Positions 30,038-37,547 of a stretch of DNA of 64,000 nt are shown here, piece after piece. Under the pieces are notes generated by a model. It ran no database searches and was not told where the DNA came from. It worked only from the letters and a program-made list of their open reading frames with translations. The first letter of the stretch is position 1; each line of letters opens with the position of its first letter. Origin of the DNA: CAWJAP01 sp963834365. Lineage in GTDB: Bacteria; Acidobacteriota; Vicinamibacteria; Vicinamibacterales; Vicinamibacteraceae. Position numbers and translations under genes: made by a program. The stretch is taken from the NCBI GenBank assembly GCA_963834365.1, contig CAWIBS010000032.1:248001-312000 (forward strand), given 5' to 3'.

Positions 30038-31318
30038 AGCTTTCAACTGCTCGTAGAGCGCACCCAGCAGGAACATGGAGCCTGCCACGCATACCTGGGT
30101 GGAGGCGGCCAGCGCCGCGGCGAGCGCGTCGGCGGCGTCGGGGATCACACGGACCCGGCCCGGCAGGTATGTCTCTGCGATCGCCGCGATCTCGGAGGCC
30201 GGCATCGCCCGCGATCCGGGGAACATCGTCGCCACGACCTCCCGGGCGACGGGCGCGAGCATCTCGAGCATGCCGCGCGCGTCCTTGTCCGCAGATACCG
30301 CGAACACGAGCGGCACCGGTGCGGGGAAGACCTCACGCAGGTGAGACGCCAGCACGCGCGCCCCAGCCGGATTGTGCGCGGCGTCCAGCAGCACCTCCGA
30401 TCCGCCGGCAAGCTGCACGAGCTCGAGCCGCCCCGGCCACTCGACGTCGCGCAACCCCGTCTCGACCGCCTGTCCGTCCACGTGCCAGCCAGCGGCGTCG
30501 ATCGTCTCGAGCAGCCGACACGCGACGAGGGCATTGCCCACCTGGTGGGTCCCTCCGAGACCGAGCACGAGCGGCCCGTAGTGGCGCGTCGGCGTCTCGA
30601 TGTCAACCGAGATGCGGCCGCGCGGCTGCGGCGCCGTCGCACACTCGACGCCTTCGGCTGCGTGGATGACGGTGGTGCCGACCTCGCGGGCGACGCGCTC
30701 GATCACGGCCACGGCCTCGGTCGGCAGCTCACCGGCGATGCACGGGACGTCGCGCCGCAGCGTGCCCGCCTTTTCGAACGCGATCGCCGCCAGGCTGCTT
30801 CCGAGCTGCCTGGTGTGGTCGACGGCGATCGACACGATCGCCGTGGCCAGCGGATCGACGATGTTCGTCGCATCGAAGCGTCCGCCGAGCCCCACCTCGA
30901 CGACGGCGATGCCGACGCGCTGCCGTCTGAACAGCTCGAACGCGGCGGCGGTCGTGACCTCGAAGAACGTCGCCGGCGCCGCGAGCCGCCCCTCGGCCCG
31001 CTCGCGCGCCTCGACGTCGAGGACCTCCGACACGACACGCTCGAGCACGGCCGTCTCCACGGGCCGCCCGTCAATCGCGAACCGCTCCTCGAGCCTGACC
31101 AGATGCGGCGACGTGTAGCGGCCGGTGCGATGCCCGGCGGCCCGCAGGGCCCGCTCGGCCATGGCCGTCACCGAGCCCTTGCCGTTGGTGCCGGCGACCA
31201 GCACCGTCGCGAAGGCGCGTTCGGGATGGTCGAGCACGTCGGCCAGCGCCCGGATGTTGTCGAGCCCGAGCTTGATGCCGAACTGTTCGAGCCCGTACAG
31301 ACGCGAGAAGGTGGTCAA
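30014..31318 (-). CDS. folC: Bifunctional folylpolyglutamate/dihydrofolate synthase
   Basis: Adds glutamate to folates and makes dihydrofolate. P-loop VAGTNGKGSVTAMA (about residues 41-54), YTSPHLVRLEERFAIDG, ATFFEVTTAAAFELF, VVEVGLGGRFDATNIVDP, and AFEKAGTLRRDVPCI with a conserved Lys; the C-terminal ligase domain has LLDAAHNPAGARVLA and FAVSADKDARGMLE. Start is TTG 31318, 19 bases after the accD stop; no ATG is in frame nearby. The final residues (SRRSQV) come from spacer-repeat sequence. Length 434 residues. The accD-folC pair is widespread. Confidence 0.94.
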   Translation of the reverse strand: MTTFSRLYGLEQFGIKLGLDNIRALADVLDHPERAFATVLVAGTNGKGSVTAMAERALRAAGHRTGRYTSPHLVRLEERFAIDGRPVETAVLERVVSEVLDVEARERAEGRLAAPATFFEVTTAAAFELFRRQRVGIAVVEVGLGGRFDATNIVDPLATAIVSIAVDHTRQLGSSLAAIAFEKAGTLRRDVPCIAGELPTEAVAVIERVAREVGTTVIHAAEGVECATAPQPRGRISVDIETPTRHYGPLVLGLGGTHQVGNALVACRLLETIDAAGWHVDGQAVETGLRDVEWPGRLELVQLAGGSEVLLDAAHNPAGARVLASHLREVFPAPVPLVFAVSADKDARGMLEMLAPVAREVVATMFPGSRAMPASEIAAIAETYLPGRVRVIPDAADALAAALAASTQVCVAGSMFLLGALYEQLKAGSRRSQV

Positions 31319-31337
31319 GACGCGAGGCGTACGTACT

Positions 31338-32229
31338 TTACGGGGCGGCGGCCGGGCTGGCGACGGCCGCCGGCGCCGCCGGGACGCGCTCGTCCAGCAT
31401 CAGGTGCAGCAGCCGCCCCACGGTGGTCTTGAGCTCGCGGCGATCGACCACCATGTCCACCATGCCGTGCTCGAGGAGGAACTCGCTGCGCTGGAACCCC
31501 TCGGGGAGCTTCTGGCGGATCGTCTGCTCGATGACGCGCGGACCGGCGAAGCCGATGAGCGCCTTCGGCTCGGCGATGATGACGTCACCGAGCATCGCGA
31601 AGCTCGCCGTCACGCCGCCGGTGGTGGGGTCGGTGAGGACCGAGAGATAGGGAAGGCCGGCGCGATCCAGCCGCGCCAGCGCGGCGCTGACCTTGGCCAT
31701 CTGCATCAGCGAGAGGATGCCCTCCATCATCCGGCGCCCCGCCCGAGCACGAGACGATGACCACGGGCATCCGCCGATCGATCGCACGCTCGATCGCGCG
31801 CGTGATCTTCTCGCCGACGACCACGCCCATGCTGCCGCCGATGAAGCCGTACTCCATCGCCGCCACACTGCTCTCGATGGCATCGATCCGCCCGGTTGCG
31901 CAGACCACGGCGTCGAGCAGGCCGGTCGAGGAGGCGCCAGCCTTCAGCCGCTGCGTATACGGCTTCGTGTCGATGAAGCTCAGCGGATCGGTCGAGCGCA
32001 GGCGCGAATCGTGCTCTTCCCAGTCGCCGTCGAACAGCAGGCGCAGCCGATCGACCGACCCGACGCGGAAGTGGTGCGCGCACTTGGGACAGACGTGAAG
32101 GTTGCCCGTCAGATCCTTGTTGAACAGCGCCTGGCCGCAGTCCGGACACTTGATCCACGTCCCCTCGGGAACGCGGCTCGCCTTTTCCGGCGGGGTGATC
32201 GGCTTGCGGGTGCGCTTGAACCACGCCAT
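31338..32229 (-). CDS. accD: Acetyl-CoA carboxylase carboxyltransferase subunit beta (one frameshift)
   Basis: Transfers CO2 from biotin to acetyl-CoA with AccA in the first step of fatty acid synthesis. It starts MAWFKRTRKPITPPEK and has the zinc finger CPDCG...CPKCAHHFR (about residues 27-50), YGFIGGSMGVVVGEKITRA, PVVIVSCSGG, then in the second frame MMEGILSLMQMAKVSAAL, LTDPTTGGVTASFAMLGD, IGFAGPRVIEQTI and LPEGFQRSEFLLEHGMVDMVV. The break is one extra G in the GGGG complementary to 31737-31740; corrected, SGGRRMMEG. Corrected length about 296 residues. Lies between the kinase and folC on the same strand. Confidence 0.94.
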
Positions 32230-32273
32230 AGGCCAGGAAGGGTAGCGAAAGCGGGGACAGGACGCAATTTGGG

Positions 32274-32365
32274 CGGCTAGGCGACTGGGCGACTAGGCGA
32301 CTGGGCGACTGGGCGACTAGGGGTGGGGATAGCGCCGAGTCGCCCAGTCCCCCAGTCGCCCCCTA
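32274..32365. repeat. GGCGACTGG repeat, inverted, starting at the kinase stop
   Basis: Six copies of GGCGACTGG/GGCGACTAG run on the plus strand (32274-32325) and are answered by three or four inverted copies (32337-32362), so the spacer can fold into a large hairpin. The minus-strand copy begins with the TAG stop of the kinase gene. Confidence 0.75.
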
Positions 32366-32977
32366 TGTCCTCGGCACGTAGTACCTCGTCCCCCGGCCCA
32401 TGCCGTCGATTTGGCGCAGCAGGTCGTCGAGCACCGGATCCGGCCATGCGAGATCGAGCTGTGAGGTCTCGACGACGAGCAGGGGGGTGGCGGTATGGTG
32501 GAAGAAGAAGTGATTGAACGCCTCGTTGATCTCCGCGAGGCGCGCCGACCCTCCGCCAGGCCGATCGCGCAGCCGGCGACGGAGCACGTCGGTCGGCGCC
32601 TGCAGGTAGACGACGAGGTCGGGCGCGACGATGTCGGCGGCGAGCAGCTCGAAGAGCCGCTGGTAGATGAAGAGCTCGTTGTCGTCGAGCGTCTGATACG
32701 CGTAGATCTTGTCCTTGTCGAACAGATAGTCGCTGATCGTGGTCTGCGCGAAGAGGTCGGCCTGCTTGAGCGACACCTGCTGCCGGTGCCGGTTCAGCAG
32801 TCGAAAGAGCTGCGCCTGGAAGGCCGACCCGGGACGACCCGCATGCTCGTCGCCGTCGAACGGATTGACGATCTCGTCGACGACGAGCGAGGCGTCGAGG
32901 CGCGTGGCGAGTCGCTCGGCCAGCGACGTCTTGCCGACACCAGCCGGTCCCTCGATGGCGATATGACGGTGGACCAA
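32363..32977 (-). CDS. Deoxynucleoside kinase (dAdo/dGuo kinase family)
   Basis: Phosphorylates deoxynucleosides for salvage. P-loop IAIEGPAGVGKTSLAERLA (about residues 7-24), VVDEIVNPFDGD, FQAQLFRLLNRHRQQ, TTISDYLFDKDKIYA, DLVVYLQAPTDVLRRRLRDR (the lid arginines) and INEAFNHFFFHH identify the dNK family. I choose TTG 32977 because family members start just before the P-loop strand and a good promoter ends 8 bases upstream; an in-frame ATG at 33022 lies upstream of that promoter. Length 204 residues. It heads the accD-folC-lptD-rfbB strand run. Confidence 0.88.
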   Translation of the reverse strand: MVHRHIAIEGPAGVGKTSLAERLATRLDASLVVDEIVNPFDGDEHAGRPGSAFQAQLFRLLNRHRQQVSLKQADLFAQTTISDYLFDKDKIYAYQTLDDNELFIYQRLFELLAADIVAPDLVVYLQAPTDVLRRRLRDRPGGGSARLAEINEAFNHFFFHHTATPLLVVETSQLDLAWPDPVLDDLLRQIDGMGRGTRYYVPRT

Positions 32978-32985
32978 GGCGCCGC

Positions 32986-33015
32986 AGTATATCGACAGCT
33001 CAACTGGAGCGGCAA
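32986..33015 (-). promoter_or_regulatory. Sigma-70-type promoter of the kinase gene, near-leaderless
   Basis: On the minus strand TTGCCG (33010-33015), an 18-base spacer and TATACT (32986-32991). The -10 box ends 8 bases before TTG 32977, so the transcript starts at about the start codon. Confidence 0.55.
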
Positions 33016-33081
33016 GGCACACGCCCGATCGGCGGGCGCCGATCCCCGAGACCTGCGTGGTAACATCCCCGGCGCCGTCCC

Positions 33082-34191
33082 GTGCGCATCGATCACGTCG
33101 AGCTTCGACTTCTCCGGCTGCCGCTCACGCGCTTCTTCGAAACCAGTTTCGGCCGCTCGTACGATCGCACCTTCATTCTCGTCACCGTTCACGACGCAGG
33201 CGAAGCGGGCTGGGGCGAGTGCGTCGCCGAGGCGCATCCGTTCTACAGCTCGGAATCGACCGCGACCGCCTGGCAGGTGCTCGAGCAGGACCGCGTGCCG
33301 CGCGTGCTCGGCCAGCCGATCGCGCACCCCCGCGACCTGGCCCCTCTCCTGCGCCAGATCCGTGGACACCGGATGGCCAAGGCCGCGCTGGAGATGGCGA
33401 TCTGGGATCTGCACGCACGCCAGCAGGGTGTGCCGCTGGCCAGGGCGCTCGGTGGCACCCGCACGTCGATTGCCGCGGGCGTGTCGATCGGCATCCAGGA
33501 TACGGTGGACGACCTGCTCGAACGCGTCACCGACGAATGCGCCGCCGGCTACCAGCGCGTCAAGATCAAGATCAAGCCGGGATGGGACGTGGATGTGGTC
33601 GCGCGGGTGCGGGACGCCTTTCCGGATCTGCGGCTGATGGTCGATGCGAATGCCGCCTACACGCTGGCGGACGCGGCGCACCTCGCCTCGCTGGACGGCT
33701 TCGGGTTGACGATGATCGAGCAGCCGCTCGACGAGGAGGACCTGGTCGATCACGCGGCGCTGCAGCGCCGGCTGAAGACGTCCATCTGCCTCGACGAGTC
33801 GATCGTCACGGCGAACGCCGCGCGTGCGGCGCTCGAGTGGGGTGCCTGCCGCATCATCAACATCAAGCCGGGCCGGCTCGGCGGGTTCTGCGAATCGATC
33901 GCGGTCCACGACCTGTGCGCGAGCGCAGGCGTGCCCGTCTGGCACGGAGGGATGCTCGAGAGCGGGGTCGGCCGGGCGCACAACATCCACCTCGCGTCGC
34001 TCGCGAACTTCTCGATGCCGGGTGACATCGCCGCGAGCCGGCGCTACTACGTGCCGGATCTCATCGAGCCGCCGATCGAGGTGGCGCCCGACGGGACGAT
34101 ACCGGTCCCGACCGGACCCGGCATCGGCGTGACGATCGTGCCCGACCGTGTGGAGCAGGCAACCGCGCAGCGAGCGTCGCTGACCGCCTGA
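33082..34191 (+). CDS. menC: o-Succinylbenzoate synthase / N-acylamino acid racemase family
   Basis: An enolase-superfamily enzyme of the MenC/NSAAR branch, which dehydrates SHCHC to o-succinylbenzoate for menaquinone or racemises N-succinyl amino acids. Catalytic lysines are in RVKIKIKPG (K161/K163/K165), metal ligands D188 in LMVDANAAY, E213 in MIEQPL and D238 in CLDESI, and the second base K262 in NIKPGRLGG. The N-terminal capping domain is present. GTG 33082 begins MRIDHVELRLLRLPL. Length 369 residues. Start codon has no strong ribosome site. No other men gene is visible, so the racemase role is open. Confidence 0.88.
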   Translation: MRIDHVELRLLRLPLTRFFETSFGRSYDRTFILVTVHDAGEAGWGECVAEAHPFYSSESTATAWQVLEQDRVPRVLGQPIAHPRDLAPLLRQIRGHRMAKAALEMAIWDLHARQQGVPLARALGGTRTSIAAGVSIGIQDTVDDLLERVTDECAAGYQRVKIKIKPGWDVDVVARVRDAFPDLRLMVDANAAYTLADAAHLASLDGFGLTMIEQPLDEEDLVDHAALQRRLKTSICLDESIVTANAARAALEWGACRIINIKPGRLGGFCESIAVHDLCASAGVPVWHGGMLESGVGRAHNIHLASLANFSMPGDIAASRRYYVPDLIEPPIEVAPDGTIPVPTGPGIGVTIVPDRVEQATAQRASLTA

Positions 34192-34292
34192 CGCGGCGCG
34201 GGCCGGCGATTGTCCGATCCGACGTGATTGGCCGTGCGTGCACCTGTCCGGCCGGCACGGCGGACATGGTGGCGGGTAGGAGCCATGAACTC

Positions 34293-36536
34293 ATGAGCGC
34301 AGGGGCGACGATAGTGACGAGTGGGGAACGACACGTGGGTCGGCGGTGGTCGGCGGGTCTGACGGTGGCGCTGGGGCTCGGCGTCGGCGCGTGCGCGACC
34401 GCTCCACCAACACCGCCAGCCAGCAACGTCCCCGCGATTTCGGTGGAGCAGAAGATCGCGTCGGCGCTGTGGCTCGAGGATCTGCGCGTGCTGCGCGATC
34501 CGAATCCTCCGCCGCCCGCGCCGCCGCCGGTCCCGCAGGGCCGCCGGGCGGTGCCGGCCCCGCTCCCGCCTCCGGTCGCGGACTTGCTGGCACTGGCGGC
34601 CGATGCGGATGCGCGGGTCCGCCGCCGCGCGGCGCTCGCCATCGGCCGGGTGGGGTCGAAGGAAGGCCGGACAGCACTCGAAGGGCTCCTCAAGGACGCG
34701 GATGTGGACGTGCGTCAGATGGCGGCCTTCGGCCTCGGTCTGTTGAACGATCGCGCCGCAAGCGCGGCGCTCATCGCCGCGTTGTCGGCCGACACGTCGC
34801 TGCTCGTGCGCGGCCGCGCCGCCGAGGCGCTCGGGCTCATCGACGACACGAGCGCGGTGCAGGCCGTCGGCGACCTGGTCGCGAAGATGGCGCAAAGCCC
34901 GGTGGTGGCCGGCGTGGCGCCCGACGAGATGGGCTGGCCGCTCGCACCTGAAGCCGAGGCGTTCCGCCTGGGCCTCTATGCGCTCGTGCGGCTGAAAGCG
35001 TACGACGCGATCGCCGGGGGCGTCCTCGATGCGCAGGGCCAGCCGCGCATTCGCTGGTGGCCGGTCGCGTATGCGCTCCAGCGCGTGGGCGACGCGCGAG
35101 CGGTGCCGGCGCTGACGGCACTGCTCCCGGGGCCGGGCGCCTACACTGCCGCGTTTGCCGCACGGGGGCTGGCGGCCCACCCGAGTCCGGCGACGACCGA
35201 GTTGCTGATCAAAGCGCTGGCGGCCCAGCCGGTGCGGCCGGCCGTGCGCGTCCATGCCATCCGGGGGCTTGGTCGATCGAAGGACGCGCGTGCGGCGGCG
35301 CCGCTGGTCGCCCTGCTCGGCCAGCCGTCGCTCGATCCGAGCACCCGGCTCGAGGTGGTCGAGGCCCTGGGCGCGCTGCGCGCTCGTACGGCCTACGACG
35401 ACCTGGTCGATCTGGTCAGCGATCCGTCGCCCGCGATGCGTGCGGCCGCCCTTCGCTCGCTCGCGCTCGTCGATCCGGAAGGCTTCGTGGGCGTACTGTC
35501 GGCCCTCGATATCGACACTGACTGGACCGTGCGGGCCGCGGTCATCGAGGCGCTGGCGACGCTCGAGGGGACACAAACCCCGGCGCGCCTCGGTCCCTAT
35601 TACAAGGACACCGACCAGCGCGTGATCCCGGCGCTGCTGCGTGCGCTGGTCCGCGCGAAAGCTCCCGACGTCGAAGCCCGGCTCGTCGAGCGGCTTCGCA
35701 GCGACGATGTGACGGTCCGTGCGACGGCAGCGTCGCTCCTCGGCGAGCTGAAGGCGACCGGGGCCGTGCCGGCGCTGGCGGCTGCGCACGAGGCCGCGCA
35801 GGCCGACGCCGTCTACGATGCGCGGGCGGCGGCACTCGAAGCGCTGGTCAAGATCCGCGCCGACGGGTTCGCCGATCGCGTGACCAAGGCGCTCGGGGAT
35901 CGTGACTGGGCCGTCCGCGTGAAGGCGCGTCAGCTGGCCCGCGAGCTCGATGAGAACACCACGGCCGAGGTCGAGAGGCCGGCGCCGTCACGGCTCGATC
36001 GGGCGATCTACGACGAACTGTCGGCGCCGAAGGTTTCGCCGCGGATGTTCATCGACACGTCGCGCGGCTCGATCGAGGTGGCGCTGCTCGTCAACGACGC
36101 GCCGATCACCTGCCACAACTTCATCACGCTCGCCGCGCGCGGCTTCTTCAACGGCGCACGGGTGCATCGCGTGGTGCCGGACTTCGTCGTCCAGGACGGC
36201 GATCCGCGCGGCGACGGAACCGGCGGTCCTGGCTACGCGATTCGCGACGAGCTGAACATGCAGCCCTATCTGCGTGGCACGGTGGGCATGGCGCTCGACT
36301 GGGCCGACACGGGCGGCAGCCAGTTTTTCATCACCCACTCCCCTCAACCACATCTCGACGCGAGGTACACGGTCTTCGGCCACGTCGTCTCGGGGATGGA
36401 CGTCGTCGACACGCTGCAGGTGGACGACGTGGTCGAGCGCGTACGGGTGTGGGATGGGGTGACGATGCGAGGTGGCGGAGGTCAGTCAGCAGTCAGTCGG
36501 TCGGCCAGTCTCCGACTCGAGTCGCTGAAAGACTGA
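34293..36536 (+). CDS. HEAT-repeat lipoprotein fused to a cyclophilin-type peptidyl-prolyl isomerase
   Basis: ATG 34293 is preferred; AGGAG lies 10 bases before it and the product opens with a lipoprotein signal ending LGLGVGAC (Cys about 34). A Pro-rich stretch (residues about 70-105) leads to about twelve HEAT/PBS-lyase-like repeats (RVRRRAALAIGRVGSKEGRTAL, VDVRQMAAFGLGLLNDRAA and so on, to about residue 580). The C-terminal cyclophilin domain (about 590-735) has HNFITLAARGFFNGARVHRVVP, QDGDPRGDGTGGPGY and GGSQFFITHSPQPHLDARYTVFG; the catalytic Arg and the Phe/Gln pocket residues are kept, so it should be active. Probably a periplasmic folding factor anchored to a membrane. The last 20 residues come from spacer repeat sequence. 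Length 747 residues. Confidence 0.85.
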   Translation: MSAGATIVTSGERHVGRRWSAGLTVALGLGVGACATAPPTPPASNVPAISVEQKIASALWLEDLRVLRDPNPPPPAPPPVPQGRRAVPAPLPPPVADLLALAADADARVRRRAALAIGRVGSKEGRTALEGLLKDADVDVRQMAAFGLGLLNDRAASAALIAALSADTSLLVRGRAAEALGLIDDTSAVQAVGDLVAKMAQSPVVAGVAPDEMGWPLAPEAEAFRLGLYALVRLKAYDAIAGGVLDAQGQPRIRWWPVAYALQRVGDARAVPALTALLPGPGAYTAAFAARGLAAHPSPATTELLIKALAAQPVRPAVRVHAIRGLGRSKDARAAAPLVALLGQPSLDPSTRLEVVEALGALRARTAYDDLVDLVSDPSPAMRAAALRSLALVDPEGFVGVLSALDIDTDWTVRAAVIEALATLEGTQTPARLGPYYKDTDQRVIPALLRALVRAKAPDVEARLVERLRSDDVTVRATAASLLGELKATGAVPALAAAHEAAQADAVYDARAAALEALVKIRADGFADRVTKALGDRDWAVRVKARQLARELDENTTAEVERPAPSRLDRAIYDELSAPKVSPRMFIDTSRGSIEVALLVNDAPITCHNFITLAARGFFNGARVHRVVPDFVVQDGDPRGDGTGGPGYAIRDELNMQPYLRGTVGMALDWADTGGSQFFITHSPQPHLDARYTVFGHVVSGMDVVDTLQVDDVVERVRVWDGVTMRGGGGQSAVSRSASLRLESLKD

Positions 36537-36565
36537 AGGCGTGACGGACCGAAGCCGCCGTACGT

Positions 36566-36587
36566 AAAAACAGGCCCTTCGGGGCCC
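36566..36587 (-). terminator. Intrinsic terminator of the microprotein unit
   Basis: On the minus strand a GC stem (GGGCC/GGCCC around a CGAA loop, 36573-36587) is followed by TGTTTTT (36566-36572). It lies about 60 bases after the second microprotein stop, in the right orientation for it. Confidence 0.7.
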
Positions 36588-36646
36588 GTCGTTCACGCGA
36601 GGAGGTGGCTGCCACCCCCTCGCGTCCGTCTAGAGGCGAGAACGGC

Positions 36647-36700
36647 CTACCGCTTCTTGGCCGTCTTCTTCGCCGCCTTCTTGGCAGCCTTCTTTGCCAT
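36647..36700 (-). CDS. 17-residue Lys/Ala microprotein, copy 2
   Basis: A complete ORF of 18 codons on the minus strand, start ATG 36698-36700, stop TAG 36647-36649, encoding MAKKAAKKAAKKTAKKR. A purine-rich ribosome site (GGGGGGAG) ends about 8 bases before the start. The peptide is identical to copy 1 upstream, although seven of its codons differ synonymously (GCA/GCG, AAG/AAA, GCC/GCG, GCG/GCC twice or equivalent, ACG/ACC, GCC/GCG). Such a pattern is what selection on the peptide would leave. Eight of 17 residues are Lys and one is Arg, with no acidic residue. The AKKAAKK pattern resembles the tails of histone H1 and of extended HU proteins, so nucleic acid binding is the natural guess. 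Too short for most gene callers. Confidence 0.72.
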   Translation of the reverse strand: MAKKAAKKAAKKTAKKR

Positions 36701-36898
36701 TGGGTTTTCTCCCCCCCTTACATCAGGGATTGCTTGGATACGAGAGACTCACCGCGCTCGCTGGCCGACTGCCCCTGGGCACGTCGCCTGGGCCGGTGCT
36801 CTCGCGTCGCTGCGGGTCCGCTGGTGACGTGGCCCCGCACGGGTGAACGACCGGGGCGTGGGCGCGTCGCCGACGCCGGGGTCAGTGCGGACCGCGCC

Positions 36899-36952
36899 CT
36901 ACCGCTTCTTCGCGGTCTTCTTGGCGGCCTTCTTCGCAGCTTTCTTCGCCAT
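36899..36952 (-). CDS. 17-residue Lys/Ala microprotein, copy 1
   Basis: A complete ORF of 18 codons on the minus strand, start ATG 36950-36952, stop TAG 36899-36901, encoding MAKKAAKKAAKKTAKKR. The ribosome site AGGAGG stands 4-5 bases before the ATG, the best in the window. It is about 85 bases downstream of a strong promoter and 198 bases upstream of copy 2; a terminator closes the unit. Charge is about +9 with no acidic residue; a helix of this spacing would place Lys pairs in a regular array. I know of no named family for it. A regulatory leader peptide is possible but would not explain two identical copies, each with its own ribosome site. Confidence 0.75.
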   Translation of the reverse strand: MAKKAAKKAAKKTAKKR

Positions 36953-37040
36953 GTGTCCTCCTGGTTGGTCGTGCTCAGCAACCGACCTGTGCTTCATATC
37001 CCAACAGGTGGGCTGAGCGATCCACCTGCACACAAGATGT

Positions 37041-37070
37041 AGATTATGGATGAGAAAATCTGCGTGTCAA
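37041..37070 (-). promoter_or_regulatory. Sigma-70 promoter of the microprotein unit
   Basis: On the minus strand a perfect TTGACA (37065-37070) is followed at 16 bases by CATAAT (37043-37048) or at 18 bases by TAATCT (37041-37046). The surrounding 120 bases are markedly A/T-richer than the rest of the window. The start site would be near 37035, about 80 bases before copy 1. Confidence 0.7.
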
Positions 37071-37199
37071 GCACAAACTTTTTCAAATGTCAAAAGGCTT
37101 GAGTGCGCCACACGCAGAACGCGCATTCTTTCGCAACCACATTCCGCGAAGGTATGTCAAATCGACGCGCGTTGCCCCGGACTATCGGCGTCTTCGCGA

Positions 37200-37547
37200 A
37201 AAACTTCAGCCACGGACACGATCCGACGCCACGGACAACGATCCGGACGAGGTCGGACGCGATCGGATGCGCTGATCCCGATCGACGCGCCGTCGTCGAT
37301 GGCGATGCTCGCGAGGGTCGCAGACCTGGTGGTGGCTCTGGCCGTGGCTCCGAGTCGGTCGAATCTTGTCCGTCGCTTGATCTGATCGGATCGTGTTCGT
37401 GGCCGAGATCCGATCTGGTCCGTGGCCCGAAATCCGATCTTTTGAGATCCGTCGTCGTGGCTAAGTCGATGTCCGTCACGATCTGTCCGTGGCTTGATCT
37501 GATCCGATCTTGTCCGTGGCTGATTTGATCGGATCCGTCCGTGGCTA
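37200..37547 (-). repeat. TGTCCGTGGC/GATCTGATC repeat array, starting at a TAG stop
   Basis: About 345 bases with no gene, made of degenerate units of roughly 25 bases in which TGTCCGTGGC alternates with GATCTGATCCGATCT. The array ends exactly at the TAG of the minus-strand TPR gene: read from that gene it begins TAGCCACGGAC. Units become more degenerate away from the stop codon. Confidence 0.75.

Noticed and set aside
36718..36981. 87-residue Arg-rich ORF on the minus strand spanning the microprotein region
   Set aside because: It is a GC-driven frame that overlaps copy 1 out of frame, lacks a ribosome site and has no family features; the in-frame microprotein with AGGAGG is the better explanation.
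37200..37545. CRISPR-like array
   Set aside because: Units are degenerate, about 25 bases, with no unique spacers of constant length and no cas genes in the window.
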